Assembly (NCBI RefSeq): GCF_003171515.1 | Contig: NC_089399.1 | Location: 4,241,994-4,305,993 of the forward strand | From: Pyrenophora tritici-repentis | Taxonomy: Eukaryota > Ascomycota > Dothideomycetes > Pleosporales > Pleosporaceae | Reading direction: 5' to 3' | Length of the DNA stretch: 64,000 nucleotides | In this document: positions 39,475 to 48,736 of the stretch, one piece after another | Layout of the letters: each line of letters starts with the position of its first letter | How positions within the stretch are numbered: position 1 is the stretch's first letter | Notes under the pieces: generated by a model | Told to the model about the DNA's origin: nothing | Database searches by the model: none | Seen by the model: only the letters and a program-made list of their open reading frames with translations | Translations under genes and position numbers: made by a program

Positions 39475-41331
39475 ATGGGCAGCGACGACAGATACGATAA
39501 GGAGCCTAAGATCCCAAAGCTGACGAAGGAGAATCACGAGAAATGGTTCCGCAATAACAAACTGAAGCTGAAGGGAAAGGGAATCTTCTACACTATCGAA
39601 GTCACGAAGCACGCGTACGCCTGGATTGCACGACATGGAGCTGGCACCTCCACATCAACTGCCAACACCTCTCAAGACCCGGCCGGCACTGTCAACCCTA
39701 CAGAACAAGCAAGCGTCCTAGGCCTGACAAGCGACTTCGAACGACTGGGAGGTACATGGAACGCTGAAAAGGCAAAGGAATACGACAAGGATGAGGCTAA
39801 GGCACTGTTCTACATCACAAACAGTCTCCTTGATGATGACGACGCTCTCGCAGACGAGTACGAGACTGCATCTGCCCTCTGGACCGCACTGAAGGTCAAG
39901 TACTCAAAGACTGATCAGTTGACAGCCAACAACATCATGACCAAGCTTCAGAACTTCACCTGGAAAGACGAGAAGGATGTCGACTACACGTGGGCAAAGC
40001 TAAAAGAATACCGCCGCAAGATTATTGCAGCTAAGCCTGCTGCCAAGGGACTCTACAATGATGAGGCACTTCTCCAGATCATGCTACGCGCTCTTCCAGA
40101 AAGCTACGGATCAGTAATCGACTATCTCGATGTCCAGACCTCTCTCACGGTTGACGAAAAGATTGCTGCACTCCGCACGAAGGAGCTGCGACTGAACGAC
40201 ACGGCTGAGCATGCAAATGTAGCATTCCCGAAGTACCGTCACCCGAATGACCATAGAAGCTCGGACTCCTCGATGCGCGACCGCCCCCGTTCTACATCGC
40301 CTGAATTAGGCCCATCCACAGGATGCCTCCATTGTAAGGGAGAACACTGGGCCCGAGACTGCAAATACAAGGGTGAAATTCAGGAATTCGGAAGAAAACT
40401 TCGAGAGAAAGACGAAAGAGCTGAGAGACGCGCAGCCAAGTCGAAGAGACCTTCTAGAAATGAGAACAAGAAGCGATCTGACAAACCTGTCAAGCCTACA
40501 GTCAAGACAACCTCGAGGCGCAAGCATGGGTACGCAGCCAAGAATCAGGATTCTGACTCTGGAACGGACAATGGCTCCTCAGGCACGGACAGCGAGACCA
40601 GCCACGAGTCTACATCCGTGGAAACAGAATGTACGCAACACTGCCATATCTCTGCGGAACAAGCTAGTAAAAGCACACCGGCGAACTGGATTGCTGATAC
40701 TGGTGCTTCATCACACATGACTGACAAGAGAAACCTGTTTAGAGGACCGCTAAAGCGCACGCCGCTCACCACTATCCAGGTTGGGGGAGGATTTCTTCAT
40801 TCTACCCAACGTGGTACTGTTATGATGAAGGCACTGGATGGGACAACAGGATTACTCCGAAAGGTTCTCTACGTACCTAAGCTCGGCGTGAATCTAATCG
40901 CAGCAAGACGGTTGTGTAGGGAGGGACTTCAAGGCATTTTTGATGACAAGAACATGTATTTTAAGGACAAATCAAGAATCGCAGTACAAGCAGCACAGAA
41001 GGACGGTCTGTACATCGTAAGCCACATTGCAAGCAAGTACTCAGGAAAGGCGTTTATTGCAGGCAAGACTCGGACCGACAGCAACGATCAAAGCACTGCG
41101 GAGGAAAGTCAGGAGACACAACCCGAGACACAATCCGACCAGGACCCAGACGAATCCGAAGAAGACAAGTCCACGAAGAAAGATCGCCGGAACTACAGGC
41201 TAATGCACAGACGGTTTGCTCACTACGGCCCAGCAATGCTACGAAACCTGTATAAGGTAACGACAATTGAAAAGATTAAAGTACCCCAGCCCACAGGCGC
41301 TTCTGTGACCCATGCCTTAAAGGCAAGATGA
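39475..41331 (+). CDS. Copia-4 gag, protease and pre-integrase module
   Basis: 618 aa from ATG at 39475 (MGSDDRYDKEPKIPKLTKEN). UBN2-type gag over roughly residues 15-240 (NHEKWFRNNKLKLKGKG, TWAKLKEYRRKI). The zinc knuckle is CLHCKGEHWARDC, with three rather than four residues before His. A basic/Ser-rich linker follows, then protease NWIADTGASSHMTDK. The first half of the integrase zinc module (HRRFAH) is near the end. The frame then loses CDPC, which is encoded one frame over, and stops at 41331. Stop and the next frame's ATG overlap as ATGA. Confidence 0.9.
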   Translation: MGSDDRYDKEPKIPKLTKENHEKWFRNNKLKLKGKGIFYTIEVTKHAYAWIARHGAGTSTSTANTSQDPAGTVNPTEQASVLGLTSDFERLGGTWNAEKAKEYDKDEAKALFYITNSLLDDDDALADEYETASALWTALKVKYSKTDQLTANNIMTKLQNFTWKDEKDVDYTWAKLKEYRRKIIAAKPAAKGLYNDEALLQIMLRALPESYGSVIDYLDVQTSLTVDEKIAALRTKELRLNDTAEHANVAFPKYRHPNDHRSSDSSMRDRPRSTSPELGPSTGCLHCKGEHWARDCKYKGEIQEFGRKLREKDERAERRAAKSKRPSRNENKKRSDKPVKPTVKTTSRRKHGYAAKNQDSDSGTDNGSSGTDSETSHESTSVETECTQHCHISAEQASKSTPANWIADTGASSHMTDKRNLFRGPLKRTPLTTIQVGGGFLHSTQRGTVMMKALDGTTGLLRKVLYVPKLGVNLIAARRLCREGLQGIFDDKNMYFKDKSRIAVQAAQKDGLYIVSHIASKYSGKAFIAGKTRTDSNDQSTAEESQETQPETQSDQDPDESEEDKSTKKDRRNYRLMHRRFAHYGPAMLRNLYKVTTIEKIKVPQPTGASVTHALKAR

Positions 41332-44300
41332 GGAATAAGATGAACAAAATCCTAGCAGAACACAAAAAGGAGGTACTAGCACTAGTATCTCTTGACTTAG
41401 CTGGACCGTTCCCTACATCACTCCGCGGAAATAACTACCTTATGCAAATAATCTGCAACCACTCCCGAAAGAACTGGTCGATACCACTGAAAACCAAGGA
41501 CCAGGCTATCCTAGAGCTACGCAGATGGAAGGCAAAGGTAGAGCTCCAGACTGGGAAGAAGGTGAAGGCCTGCAGATCAGACAATGCGCCAGAACTAAAG
41601 CTTGTGATAAACCAGTGGGAAACTGAAGACGGGGTTCAGGCCGACTACACCGTAATTGCGAGCTCGAATCAAAATGGACCAGTGGAGCGAAGCATCCAGA
41701 CTGCCGAACACGCAATGAGGGCAATGCTCGATGATGCACAACTTCCTATTGAGTTCTGGGACGAGGCCGCTGAGGCTGACGCCTACATCCGCAATAGACT
41801 GCCAACAGGACCGCTGGTCGAGGGAAAACCCACGTCTCCAGAGCAGGTATTCTCAGGGAAACGCCCAGGCGTAGACCACGTACGAGTCTGGGGGAGCAAG
41901 TGTTACACCTATCTCAATCCAAAGACGCTGCCAGCGAAAGGGAGATTAGACAAGTTAGTGCACCGTGGTCGAGCAGGCGTCTTTATGGGATATTCTGAAA
42001 CTACAGACAAGCAGTTCAAAGTCTACTCTCCTGACCTTGGATATACGCATAGAGTTAGCGTCATCCAAACTAATGAGAAGGTGCCAGGGGGAAAGATAGA
42101 CCTGAACTTGAGAGTCAAATCAGGTCCAATGGGCACATCTAATGAGCTCATCCCACGGAAAGCCAGAGGAAGACCAAAGAAGAACCTAAATCAACTAACT
42201 AAACCCGACGCCCTGGATGTTGATATTGAACTGCCGCCATCATCGCCGCCATTGCCGCCGCCATCATCGCCGCCACCATCGCCGCCATCACCGCCGCCAC
42301 CATCGCCGCCTACGCCAGCACCTGCGCACCCATCACCTACCATCACTCCACCCGCGCCAACAGTAGAGGATGAGAGCGAAGAAATGGAGGTAGACGAAGT
42401 TACCAACCCAGTAGCAGCCGAACCATCAGCTAGGTATCACTTCAGGACTCGGACCCAAAAGAGAAAGCGAGATACATTTGACGACATGGAGGATGAACAT
42501 CGCCAAGCCAAAATTGTCAAAGCTATGCTAGCTGTCCTACGAGAGAGCCGAGCCGACGAAGACCCCACAACTGAAATACCGACATCTACGCACCACCATG
42601 AAGAGTCTGCACACGAGACGATTGTTAAAGCCTTCTATACGGTGATTGTAAGTGGAAACCTCGATGTCACGGGACGAGCAGAACTTAGCGGCAAAGCTTT
42701 CGCAGCAACAGAAGTTAAAGGCATTAGAATCCCTCAGACCTATAAACAAGCTATAAGCGACCCAGAGAACGCACTGAAGTGGAAAGAGGCAATTGAGGAA
42801 GAGATCAGGACTCTTGTGGGGAACGGAACTTGGGAAGAGCTTATTCCACCCCAGGGTGCAAACCTCGTCACCACAAAATGGGTGTTTACTGTCAAGCTTA
42901 AAGTTGATGGTACGATTGAGAGGTTCAAGGCCAGACTTGTTGCTCGAGGGTTCAGTCAACAACACGGGATTGACTACACCGAGACTTTCGCCCCGACAGT
43001 ACGAATGGACACCTTAAGGTTATTCCTTGCTACTGTTGCCAAACAGGGCATGGAATGCTGGCAGTGGGACATCAAGAACGCATTCACTGAGTCATACTTA
43101 AAAGAAGACATCTACCTCACAACACCAGCTGGGGTAAAAGTTAAGAAAGGCAACGTTCTGAAGGTTTTGAGGAGTCTTTACGGACTTAAGCAAGCTGGAC
43201 GAGATTGGAACCTGCTACTTAAGGGGTTCTTAACTGAGATCGGTTTTACACAGAGCCTTGCAGACCCCTGCCTATTCACGCATAAAGGCAGAGGTATTTC
43301 ACTACTGGTTTATGTTGACGACATTGCTGCTGCCGCGAAACTCACTTCAGACCTAGCCTGGTTCGACGAAATGCTCCTTACGAGATTCAACTCCAAGAAC
43401 CTGGGGGAGATTCGAAAGATCCTTGGAGTTAGAGTCACCCGCGATAGAGCTAACAAAGCTATTTACCTCGATCAACAGCAGTACCTAGAGACAGTCCTAG
43501 ATAAGTATGGTATCACCTCAGCAAAGTACAAGTCAAAGAAGATCCCTGCTGCAGACTACGAACACCTAAAGCCTGCTACTCCTGAAGACGCCAGAATCGA
43601 CTCCACACAATATTCACAGATTATTGGAAGCTTAATGTACGCAATGGTATTCACGAGACCAGACATTGCCTTTGTACTTGGACGACTAGCCCAGTACATG
43701 AGAGACCCTGTAGAGATGCACGGGACTGCGTTAAAGAATCTAATGAGATATCTACGGTCAACAGTAAAGCAGAAGATTCGCTTCGGTCCAGGAGGAGATC
43801 ACCAAAACGAGTTTGGGATCTACACCGACGCTGACTGGGCAAGCGATAAGACAGACCGGAAGAGCATGTCTGGGGGAGTCGGAATGTTCTATGGAGGACC
43901 ATTCTCTTGGGCAGCAAAGAAGCAGAAGTCAGTGGCAACCTCAAGTGCTGAGTCTGAGTACATCTCACAAGCCATGTACGCCAAGCAGGGACAGTGGGCA
44001 GCTCAAGTACTCAGAGATCTCGGCCTGCACCAATACGTCAATGAGAACGGTATCACAGTCCAGATGTACGGTGACAATCAGGGAGCGATTGCACTGGTGA
44101 AGAATCCGCATCTGCACGAACGTTCTAAGCACATTGACATCTGCTACCACTTCATTAGAGACCTAGCTGAGCAGAAGAAGCTCCAGATTTCTTATATTCC
44201 GACTGACGAGATGGTTGCCGACGGAATGACTAAGCCACTGCAGAGAGTTGCTTTCGAAAGGTTTAAGAAGATGCTGGGAGTTATTGATGAAGGGCACTAG
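41328..44300 (+). CDS. Copia-4 integrase, reverse transcriptase and RNase H
   Basis: 990 aa from the ATG overlapping the upstream stop. In this frame the codons before the ATG read CDPCLKGK, the second half of the HHCC zinc site, so the two frames belong to one polyprotein. Integrase: SLDLAGPFPTSL, CRSDNAPEL, NQNGPVERSIQTAEHAMRAM. Pro/Ser-rich linker near residues 300-345. RT: WVFTVKLKVDGTIERFKARL, WDIKNAFTESY, LYGLKQAGRDW, LLVYVDDIAAAAK. RNase H: YTDADWASDKTDRKSMSGG, TSSAESEYIS, MYGDNQGAIALV. Ends DEMVADGMTKPLQR. Catalytic residues look intact. Confidence 0.92.
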   Translation: MRNKMNKILAEHKKEVLALVSLDLAGPFPTSLRGNNYLMQIICNHSRKNWSIPLKTKDQAILELRRWKAKVELQTGKKVKACRSDNAPELKLVINQWETEDGVQADYTVIASSNQNGPVERSIQTAEHAMRAMLDDAQLPIEFWDEAAEADAYIRNRLPTGPLVEGKPTSPEQVFSGKRPGVDHVRVWGSKCYTYLNPKTLPAKGRLDKLVHRGRAGVFMGYSETTDKQFKVYSPDLGYTHRVSVIQTNEKVPGGKIDLNLRVKSGPMGTSNELIPRKARGRPKKNLNQLTKPDALDVDIELPPSSPPLPPPSSPPPSPPSPPPPSPPTPAPAHPSPTITPPAPTVEDESEEMEVDEVTNPVAAEPSARYHFRTRTQKRKRDTFDDMEDEHRQAKIVKAMLAVLRESRADEDPTTEIPTSTHHHEESAHETIVKAFYTVIVSGNLDVTGRAELSGKAFAATEVKGIRIPQTYKQAISDPENALKWKEAIEEEIRTLVGNGTWEELIPPQGANLVTTKWVFTVKLKVDGTIERFKARLVARGFSQQHGIDYTETFAPTVRMDTLRLFLATVAKQGMECWQWDIKNAFTESYLKEDIYLTTPAGVKVKKGNVLKVLRSLYGLKQAGRDWNLLLKGFLTEIGFTQSLADPCLFTHKGRGISLLVYVDDIAAAAKLTSDLAWFDEMLLTRFNSKNLGEIRKILGVRVTRDRANKAIYLDQQQYLETVLDKYGITSAKYKSKKIPAADYEHLKPATPEDARIDSTQYSQIIGSLMYAMVFTRPDIAFVLGRLAQYMRDPVEMHGTALKNLMRYLRSTVKQKIRFGPGGDHQNEFGIYTDADWASDKTDRKSMSGGVGMFYGGPFSWAAKKQKSVATSSAESEYISQAMYAKQGQWAAQVLRDLGLHQYVNENGITVQMYGDNQGAIALVKNPHLHERSKHIDICYHFIRDLAEQKKLQISYIPTDEMVADGMTKPLQRVAFERFKKMLGVIDEGH

Positions 44301-44328
44301 AACAAGTCACGTAAGGCCTGTGGGGGAG

Positions 44329-44571
44329 TGTTGAGAATACAGTCCGTAAGTGACTTGGTGGTATCAAGCGGAGGAGTAGTCACATGATTGGTGACACGTG
44401 CAGGTGGGTCCTAGCGGGGAGCTTGGACGCAGCTGCACGCAACACGGATCTACGAACGTGTGAATAGCTCCTTAGTCAATACAATACGAGTCGTACCACC
44501 ACTACCGTTGTGCCTTAGAGAGCGCTCTATTAGGTAGTCATACTACTACTAATAGTGCCAGCTTTTCAATA
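44329..44571 (+). repeat. Copia-4 3' LTR
   Basis: 243 bp, no visible difference from 38770-39012. Confidence 0.92.
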
Positions 44572-45317
44572 AATACATTAATAAGAAGATAGAAGAAAAG
44601 ATTAAGTTTATATAAAAGTAGAGTCATAAGAAGAAGATATAAATAAAAAAGATATAAGAGATTATGTTTCAATAATATTAAAAAGAGATGTTAGAAAAGA
44701 AAGAAGAATAAAAGAAACCCGATATAATTTAAGAGGAGTATAGTAAAGGGAATAGAAGATAGGTAGAAGAAGAAAGAGAGAGAAAGATAAGGAAGTTTAT
44801 AGAGAAGGACATAAGAAGCAAAAGATAAAGAGAAAGAAGGAGAAGTAAAGAAAATAGAAAGAGAAGTAAAGAAAAATATAGAGCAAGTAAAGAGAGAGTA
44901 GCAAGAACAGCAGTAGTAATAAGGATAAGGATAGAGTTAAGGTACAGTACAATAATGCATAGTGGGTATTTAAGCAACAGTAGTAAGACGAGGCAGGCCG
45001 TGTTGGACGTGCATACAGTAGGTAGAGTTTAAGTTTACCGACGCAGAATAGTGATAGAGGTATATAGGGTAGTAGATAATGCGATGCGGTATATAGACGG
45101 CGGTAGGCGAAGGACAGAGCCGACACAATATACAACAGTATTAGAGAACTAAGAGGTAGTAGGCAAAGGAGATAGTTGAAGAAGTATTTAGGTTGTGTTT
45201 AGTATAGCGAATGGTATAACGTGTGTATACAAGCAATAAGAAGATAATAGATACGGAGGAGATTAGACAGCAGATATAAAAGATTGTTAGTTTCGAGGGT
45301 ATTTATAGCAAGGTTGT
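44572..45317. repeat. Purine-rich subtelomeric tract with probable decayed TLH sequence
   Basis: 44577-44930 is A/G-rich without recognisable content. From about 45030 the plus strand can be laid against TLH 32770-33020: TTTACCGACGCAGAATAG against AGACCGACAGGCAATAG, and AAAAGATTGTTAGTTTCGAG against TCAAGATTATCCATCGATAT, with C largely replaced. This would be the recombinase-like part of a RIP-decayed TLH copy. The LINE is inserted at its end. Confidence 0.5.
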
Positions 45318-45539
45318 CCCACACACAACTTCGAGTTTTTTCCGAACACGTGAAACTCCATCAGAAACCAACTATATCCATCGAAAGAAATAGATTCCGA
45401 CTACTCCCAAGCCGTGCAGCCGCGTGGTTGTGGAGATACAAGGAGTCTAGTACCCCAAACGCGACGCGTCCGAACTTTCAGAAGCAAACGCACAGACCAA
45501 GCCAAGAAACAACAACAACAAGACAACAGAGAGGCTAAA

Positions 45540-46991
45540 ATGGCCCCAGATAGCGACACTATCGTAGTCCAGCTACCAGAAGACCTCCGGACCTCAAGCA
45601 CACTGGACGACGAAATGGAGACCGACGAAAGGCACCAAGACAACCCAACAACACCCATCGAGCAGACCACCCAAGAAACACCAAGGTTAATTATTCAGCC
45701 ACCACTAAATAAAAGACCAGCGGCATTCTCCCCAGAGATAACTACAAGAGAGAGAAACCCATTCCAGAACAGCCAAGAAAAGAAACCAAGAGCAAAGGAC
45801 TCAACCCAAGCAATCTTCTGGGCAAGGGACCTAATTCTACAAGCATCTACTATGGCCGAATCCCATCTATCCCAAAACAAACTACTACAACTACTGGACG
45901 TCTTTAGAGACTTTACGGAACTAGGCAGGGTTACGCAGCAAATGACTGAGAAGTTTACAGCACAGCTTGCGTACCAGACTGCAACGCTTACAAGCGCCTC
46001 CCAACAAGCTACAAAGACACTAAAGAAAGCTGTTAATGCCGCAACTGGACCACAAAACCCAAACAACCAAGAAAAACCAAACAACCAGAACACCCAGAAC
46101 ATCCAAAACACCCAAAACACCCAAAACACCCAACAAAACAAGACATCATACGCTAGCGTAGCCGCCCAGAACAACGGAAACACATGGACTACAGTGTCTA
46201 CAAAAAAGAAGACAAACAAAAAGCCAGCAAGCTACTACCAAGCAGTCCTTACGCTTACCCAGCCTACGTCTCACACACCACTCCAGATTAGAGACCTAAT
46301 CAACGAAGAGTTCACAAAGGGCGGCATCAAAGACCCAGTAGTGAAGGAAGTAACAACAAGTAGAAAGAACAATATTATTCTAACAACCACTCCAACCTAC
46401 TCAGGAGAATACCTAGTCCAACACAAGCATATATGGCATCAAAAGTTTGAGCTAAAGAATGTACAACTACTAGAATCATGGACGAAAGTAGTAGTACATA
46501 ATGTGCCAACAGAATGGGAGGGAGCAGAGACACTAGAGATACTCCACACAGAAATCCCAGCATACAACAACGGACTACAAATTACTGGCAACCCATACTG
46601 GATATCAAGAGAATGGCAAAACAAGAAGAACAGCTCTATTGTAATAGCATTCAAAACAGCCGAAGACGCAGCCAGACTTGGTGGTAGAATTACAATCCTT
46701 GGACAAACTCTCTTCACCGAAAAGTTTAAGCCTATAGCAGCATCTACCCAATGCCTAAACTGCCAACAATTTGGCCACCCAGCCACTAGATGCCGAAACC
46801 AACCAGCATGCAATTTGTGCGGAGAAGAACATGCAACTACAACACACAAATGCTCAGTGTGTAATACAAAAGGAAAACCCTGCAACCATACACTCCCCCA
46901 CTGTAGTAACTGCAAAGAGCCCCACTTTGCAAACAGCAAAGAGTGCGAACTCTACCAAGCAGTAACAAAGAGCATCCCCGCAGGATTTTAA
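45540..46991 (+). CDS. LINE ORF1 (gag-like), copy B
   Basis: 483 aa from MAPDSDTIVVQLPEDLRTSS at 45540 (AAAATGG context). Same protein as copy A: Gln/Asn-rich middle (residues ~185-210), then CLNCQQFGHPATRC and two further Cys-rich boxes (CNLCGEEHATTTHKC, CSNCKEPHFANSKEC). RNA-binding particle protein of the Tad/I-type LINE group. Stop TAA overlaps the ORF2 ATG. Confidence 0.92.
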   Translation: MAPDSDTIVVQLPEDLRTSSTLDDEMETDERHQDNPTTPIEQTTQETPRLIIQPPLNKRPAAFSPEITTRERNPFQNSQEKKPRAKDSTQAIFWARDLILQASTMAESHLSQNKLLQLLDVFRDFTELGRVTQQMTEKFTAQLAYQTATLTSASQQATKTLKKAVNAATGPQNPNNQEKPNNQNTQNIQNTQNTQNTQQNKTSYASVAAQNNGNTWTTVSTKKKTNKKPASYYQAVLTLTQPTSHTPLQIRDLINEEFTKGGIKDPVVKEVTTSRKNNIILTTTPTYSGEYLVQHKHIWHQKFELKNVQLLESWTKVVVHNVPTEWEGAETLEILHTEIPAYNNGLQITGNPYWISREWQNKKNSSIVIAFKTAEDAARLGGRITILGQTLFTEKFKPIAASTQCLNCQQFGHPATRCRNQPACNLCGEEHATTTHKCSVCNTKGKPCNHTLPHCSNCKEPHFANSKECELYQAVTKSIPAGF

Positions 46992-48736
46992 TGTTGAACA
47001 ACATTAGGATCCTCCAAGTCAATCTCAACAAGAGCATTACAGCGACTGAGTCTACACTGCAACTTGCAGTTGAACTTAAAGCTGATATAATTGCAATTCA
47101 AGAGCCATGGCTAACTACCAACGACAACTACGCAACAGCAAGATCCATAAATCACACTGCGTTTATCCAGATCTTACCAGTAACAAACCTACCCGTCCGC
47201 CCTAGGGTTCTATTTTATATATCTAGAACACTAGAAGCAGAGACATTCACCCAAAACGACTTCAAAATAGACCCAGACGCAATGGCTATTACAATAAAAG
47301 GTTCTAATTTCCAATTTAACCTATTTAACGTATACAACCAAACAAACGCCGAAGGGGAAAAAACACTGCCCAGAGCTATACTTAACACTAAGCTTCCGCC
47401 AAGTTCTATTTTAGTACTAGATAGCAACGAGCACCATCCATTGTGGGACCCGCTATGCCCAACGACGAGCCAAGGAGCACAGCCATTTATTGACTGGATT
47501 GAAGAACAAGATCTAGAGCTCCTAAACACACCAGGAGTAGGCACATTCTTCAGACCACACCTATCTAGAGAAACAGTCCTAGACCTCTCACTTGTCACTC
47601 CAGACTTGGCTAGCAAAGCTACGGACTGGCAGACTATACCTGAAACTGGATCAGATCACTACGGCCTCCTATTCTCCATCCAAACAAACGCAGACCTTGT
47701 AGAAAACCCGACAAACCAACCCAGATTTAATACTGCAAAGGCTAACTGGGACACCTTCAACAAAGAACTAGAAACGGCAATCCAAAACAGTCAAACCTTG
47801 CAAGATATGGACCAGATCAGTGATCCAAGAAAGGCAGACTTAATGGACCTCCTCCTCGGCAACAATACAGAGCTAGAGCAACAGCTAGAAGAGATTGGTA
47901 AAGCAATAACTCAAGCAATCCAAACTGCAGCAAACAAAGCTATCCCTATCACTAGACTTGGTCCAAAACCAAAAGCTTGGTGGAACAAAGAGCTGACAAA
48001 GCTACGACAAGACACTTCCCACTATAGAAGGATTTTTAAAGAAAAGCTCGAAACTACTGCGATACACGACGCCTACCTAGAGAAAAGAGACTTCCTACGT
48101 GCACGAAACACCTACAACAAGGCAATCAAAGACGCTAAAAGGAAACACTGGAATGAATTCCTAGAGAAGGAAGACCCGCAGTCAATCTACAAAGCCATGG
48201 CATATACAAAGGATAACAAAGTCGAAAGAATTCCACCTATACAAGGAGAAACATCATTCGACAAGAAATGCCAAGCGTTCCGCAACACGCTATTCCCACC
48301 ACCGCCCATAACCGAAGCGCCCACATTCACCAACTACCAGGAAAAGAGATGGGATTGGCCAGCACTATCCACGACTGAACTAGAACGAGCATGCTCAAGT
48401 CAAGTCAAAAGTAGCACCCCAGGACCAGATGCAATAACACAAGACATAATCACAGCTGCGTACAAAGCTCAACCGCAAACAATGTTTAAAGCTTTCTCAC
48501 TCCTATTCGACTACGGATACCACCCAAAATGCTGGAAACAAGCTACAGGAGCTGTTCTTAAAAAGGCATCAAAACCAGACTATTCAATCCCAAAAGCCTA
48601 CAGAGTTATCACTCTATTAAGCTGTTTAGGAAAGATTAACGAGAGGATCACCGCAAGTAGGCTGAGCAATCTAGCAGAAATCACAGAGCTACTACACCCA
48701 ACCCAAATTGGGGTAGACTCAAGAAATCTGCAATAG
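46991..48736 (+). CDS. LINE ORF2 part 1: endonuclease and RT N-terminus, copy B
   Basis: 581 codons from the TAATG restart. Apurinic-type endonuclease: ILQVNLNKS, AIQEPWL, LVLDSNEHHPLWDP, TGSDHYGLLFS. Then the RT entry region SSTPGPDAITQDIITAAY and AYRVITLLSCLGKINERITA. The frame ends prematurely at 48736 after a shift at the G-run 48710-48713; one more G would give IGGRLKKSAIDAAMLL and join the next frame. Confidence 0.9.
   Translation: MLNNIRILQVNLNKSITATESTLQLAVELKADIIAIQEPWLTTNDNYATARSINHTAFIQILPVTNLPVRPRVLFYISRTLEAETFTQNDFKIDPDAMAITIKGSNFQFNLFNVYNQTNAEGEKTLPRAILNTKLPPSSILVLDSNEHHPLWDPLCPTTSQGAQPFIDWIEEQDLELLNTPGVGTFFRPHLSRETVLDLSLVTPDLASKATDWQTIPETGSDHYGLLFSIQTNADLVENPTNQPRFNTAKANWDTFNKELETAIQNSQTLQDMDQISDPRKADLMDLLLGNNTELEQQLEEIGKAITQAIQTAANKAIPITRLGPKPKAWWNKELTKLRQDTSHYRRIFKEKLETTAIHDAYLEKRDFLRARNTYNKAIKDAKRKHWNEFLEKEDPQSIYKAMAYTKDNKVERIPPIQGETSFDKKCQAFRNTLFPPPPITEAPTFTNYQEKRWDWPALSTTELERACSSQVKSSTPGPDAITQDIITAAYKAQPQTMFKAFSLLFDYGYHPKCWKQATGAVLKKASKPDYSIPKAYRVITLLSCLGKINERITASRLSNLAEITELLHPTQIGVDSRNLQ

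Larger units (their letters stand above)
38770..44571 (+). mobile_element. Copia-4: complete Ty1/copia retrotransposon with identical LTRs
   Basis: LTRs of 243 bp (38770-39012 and 44329-44571) that read identically, flanked by the 5-bp duplication AATAC (38765-38769 and 44572-44576). A polypurine tract CCTGTGGGGGAG precedes the 3' LTR. It contains a gag-protease frame and an integrase-RT-RNase H frame. Its proteins differ from Copia-1, -2 and -3. Confidence 0.95.

Noticed and set aside
41328..41331. ATGA overlap of Copia-4 frames as an evolved reinitiation site
   Set aside because: The codons before the ATG in the second frame encode the missing half of the integrase zinc site, so the boundary is a secondary frameshift.
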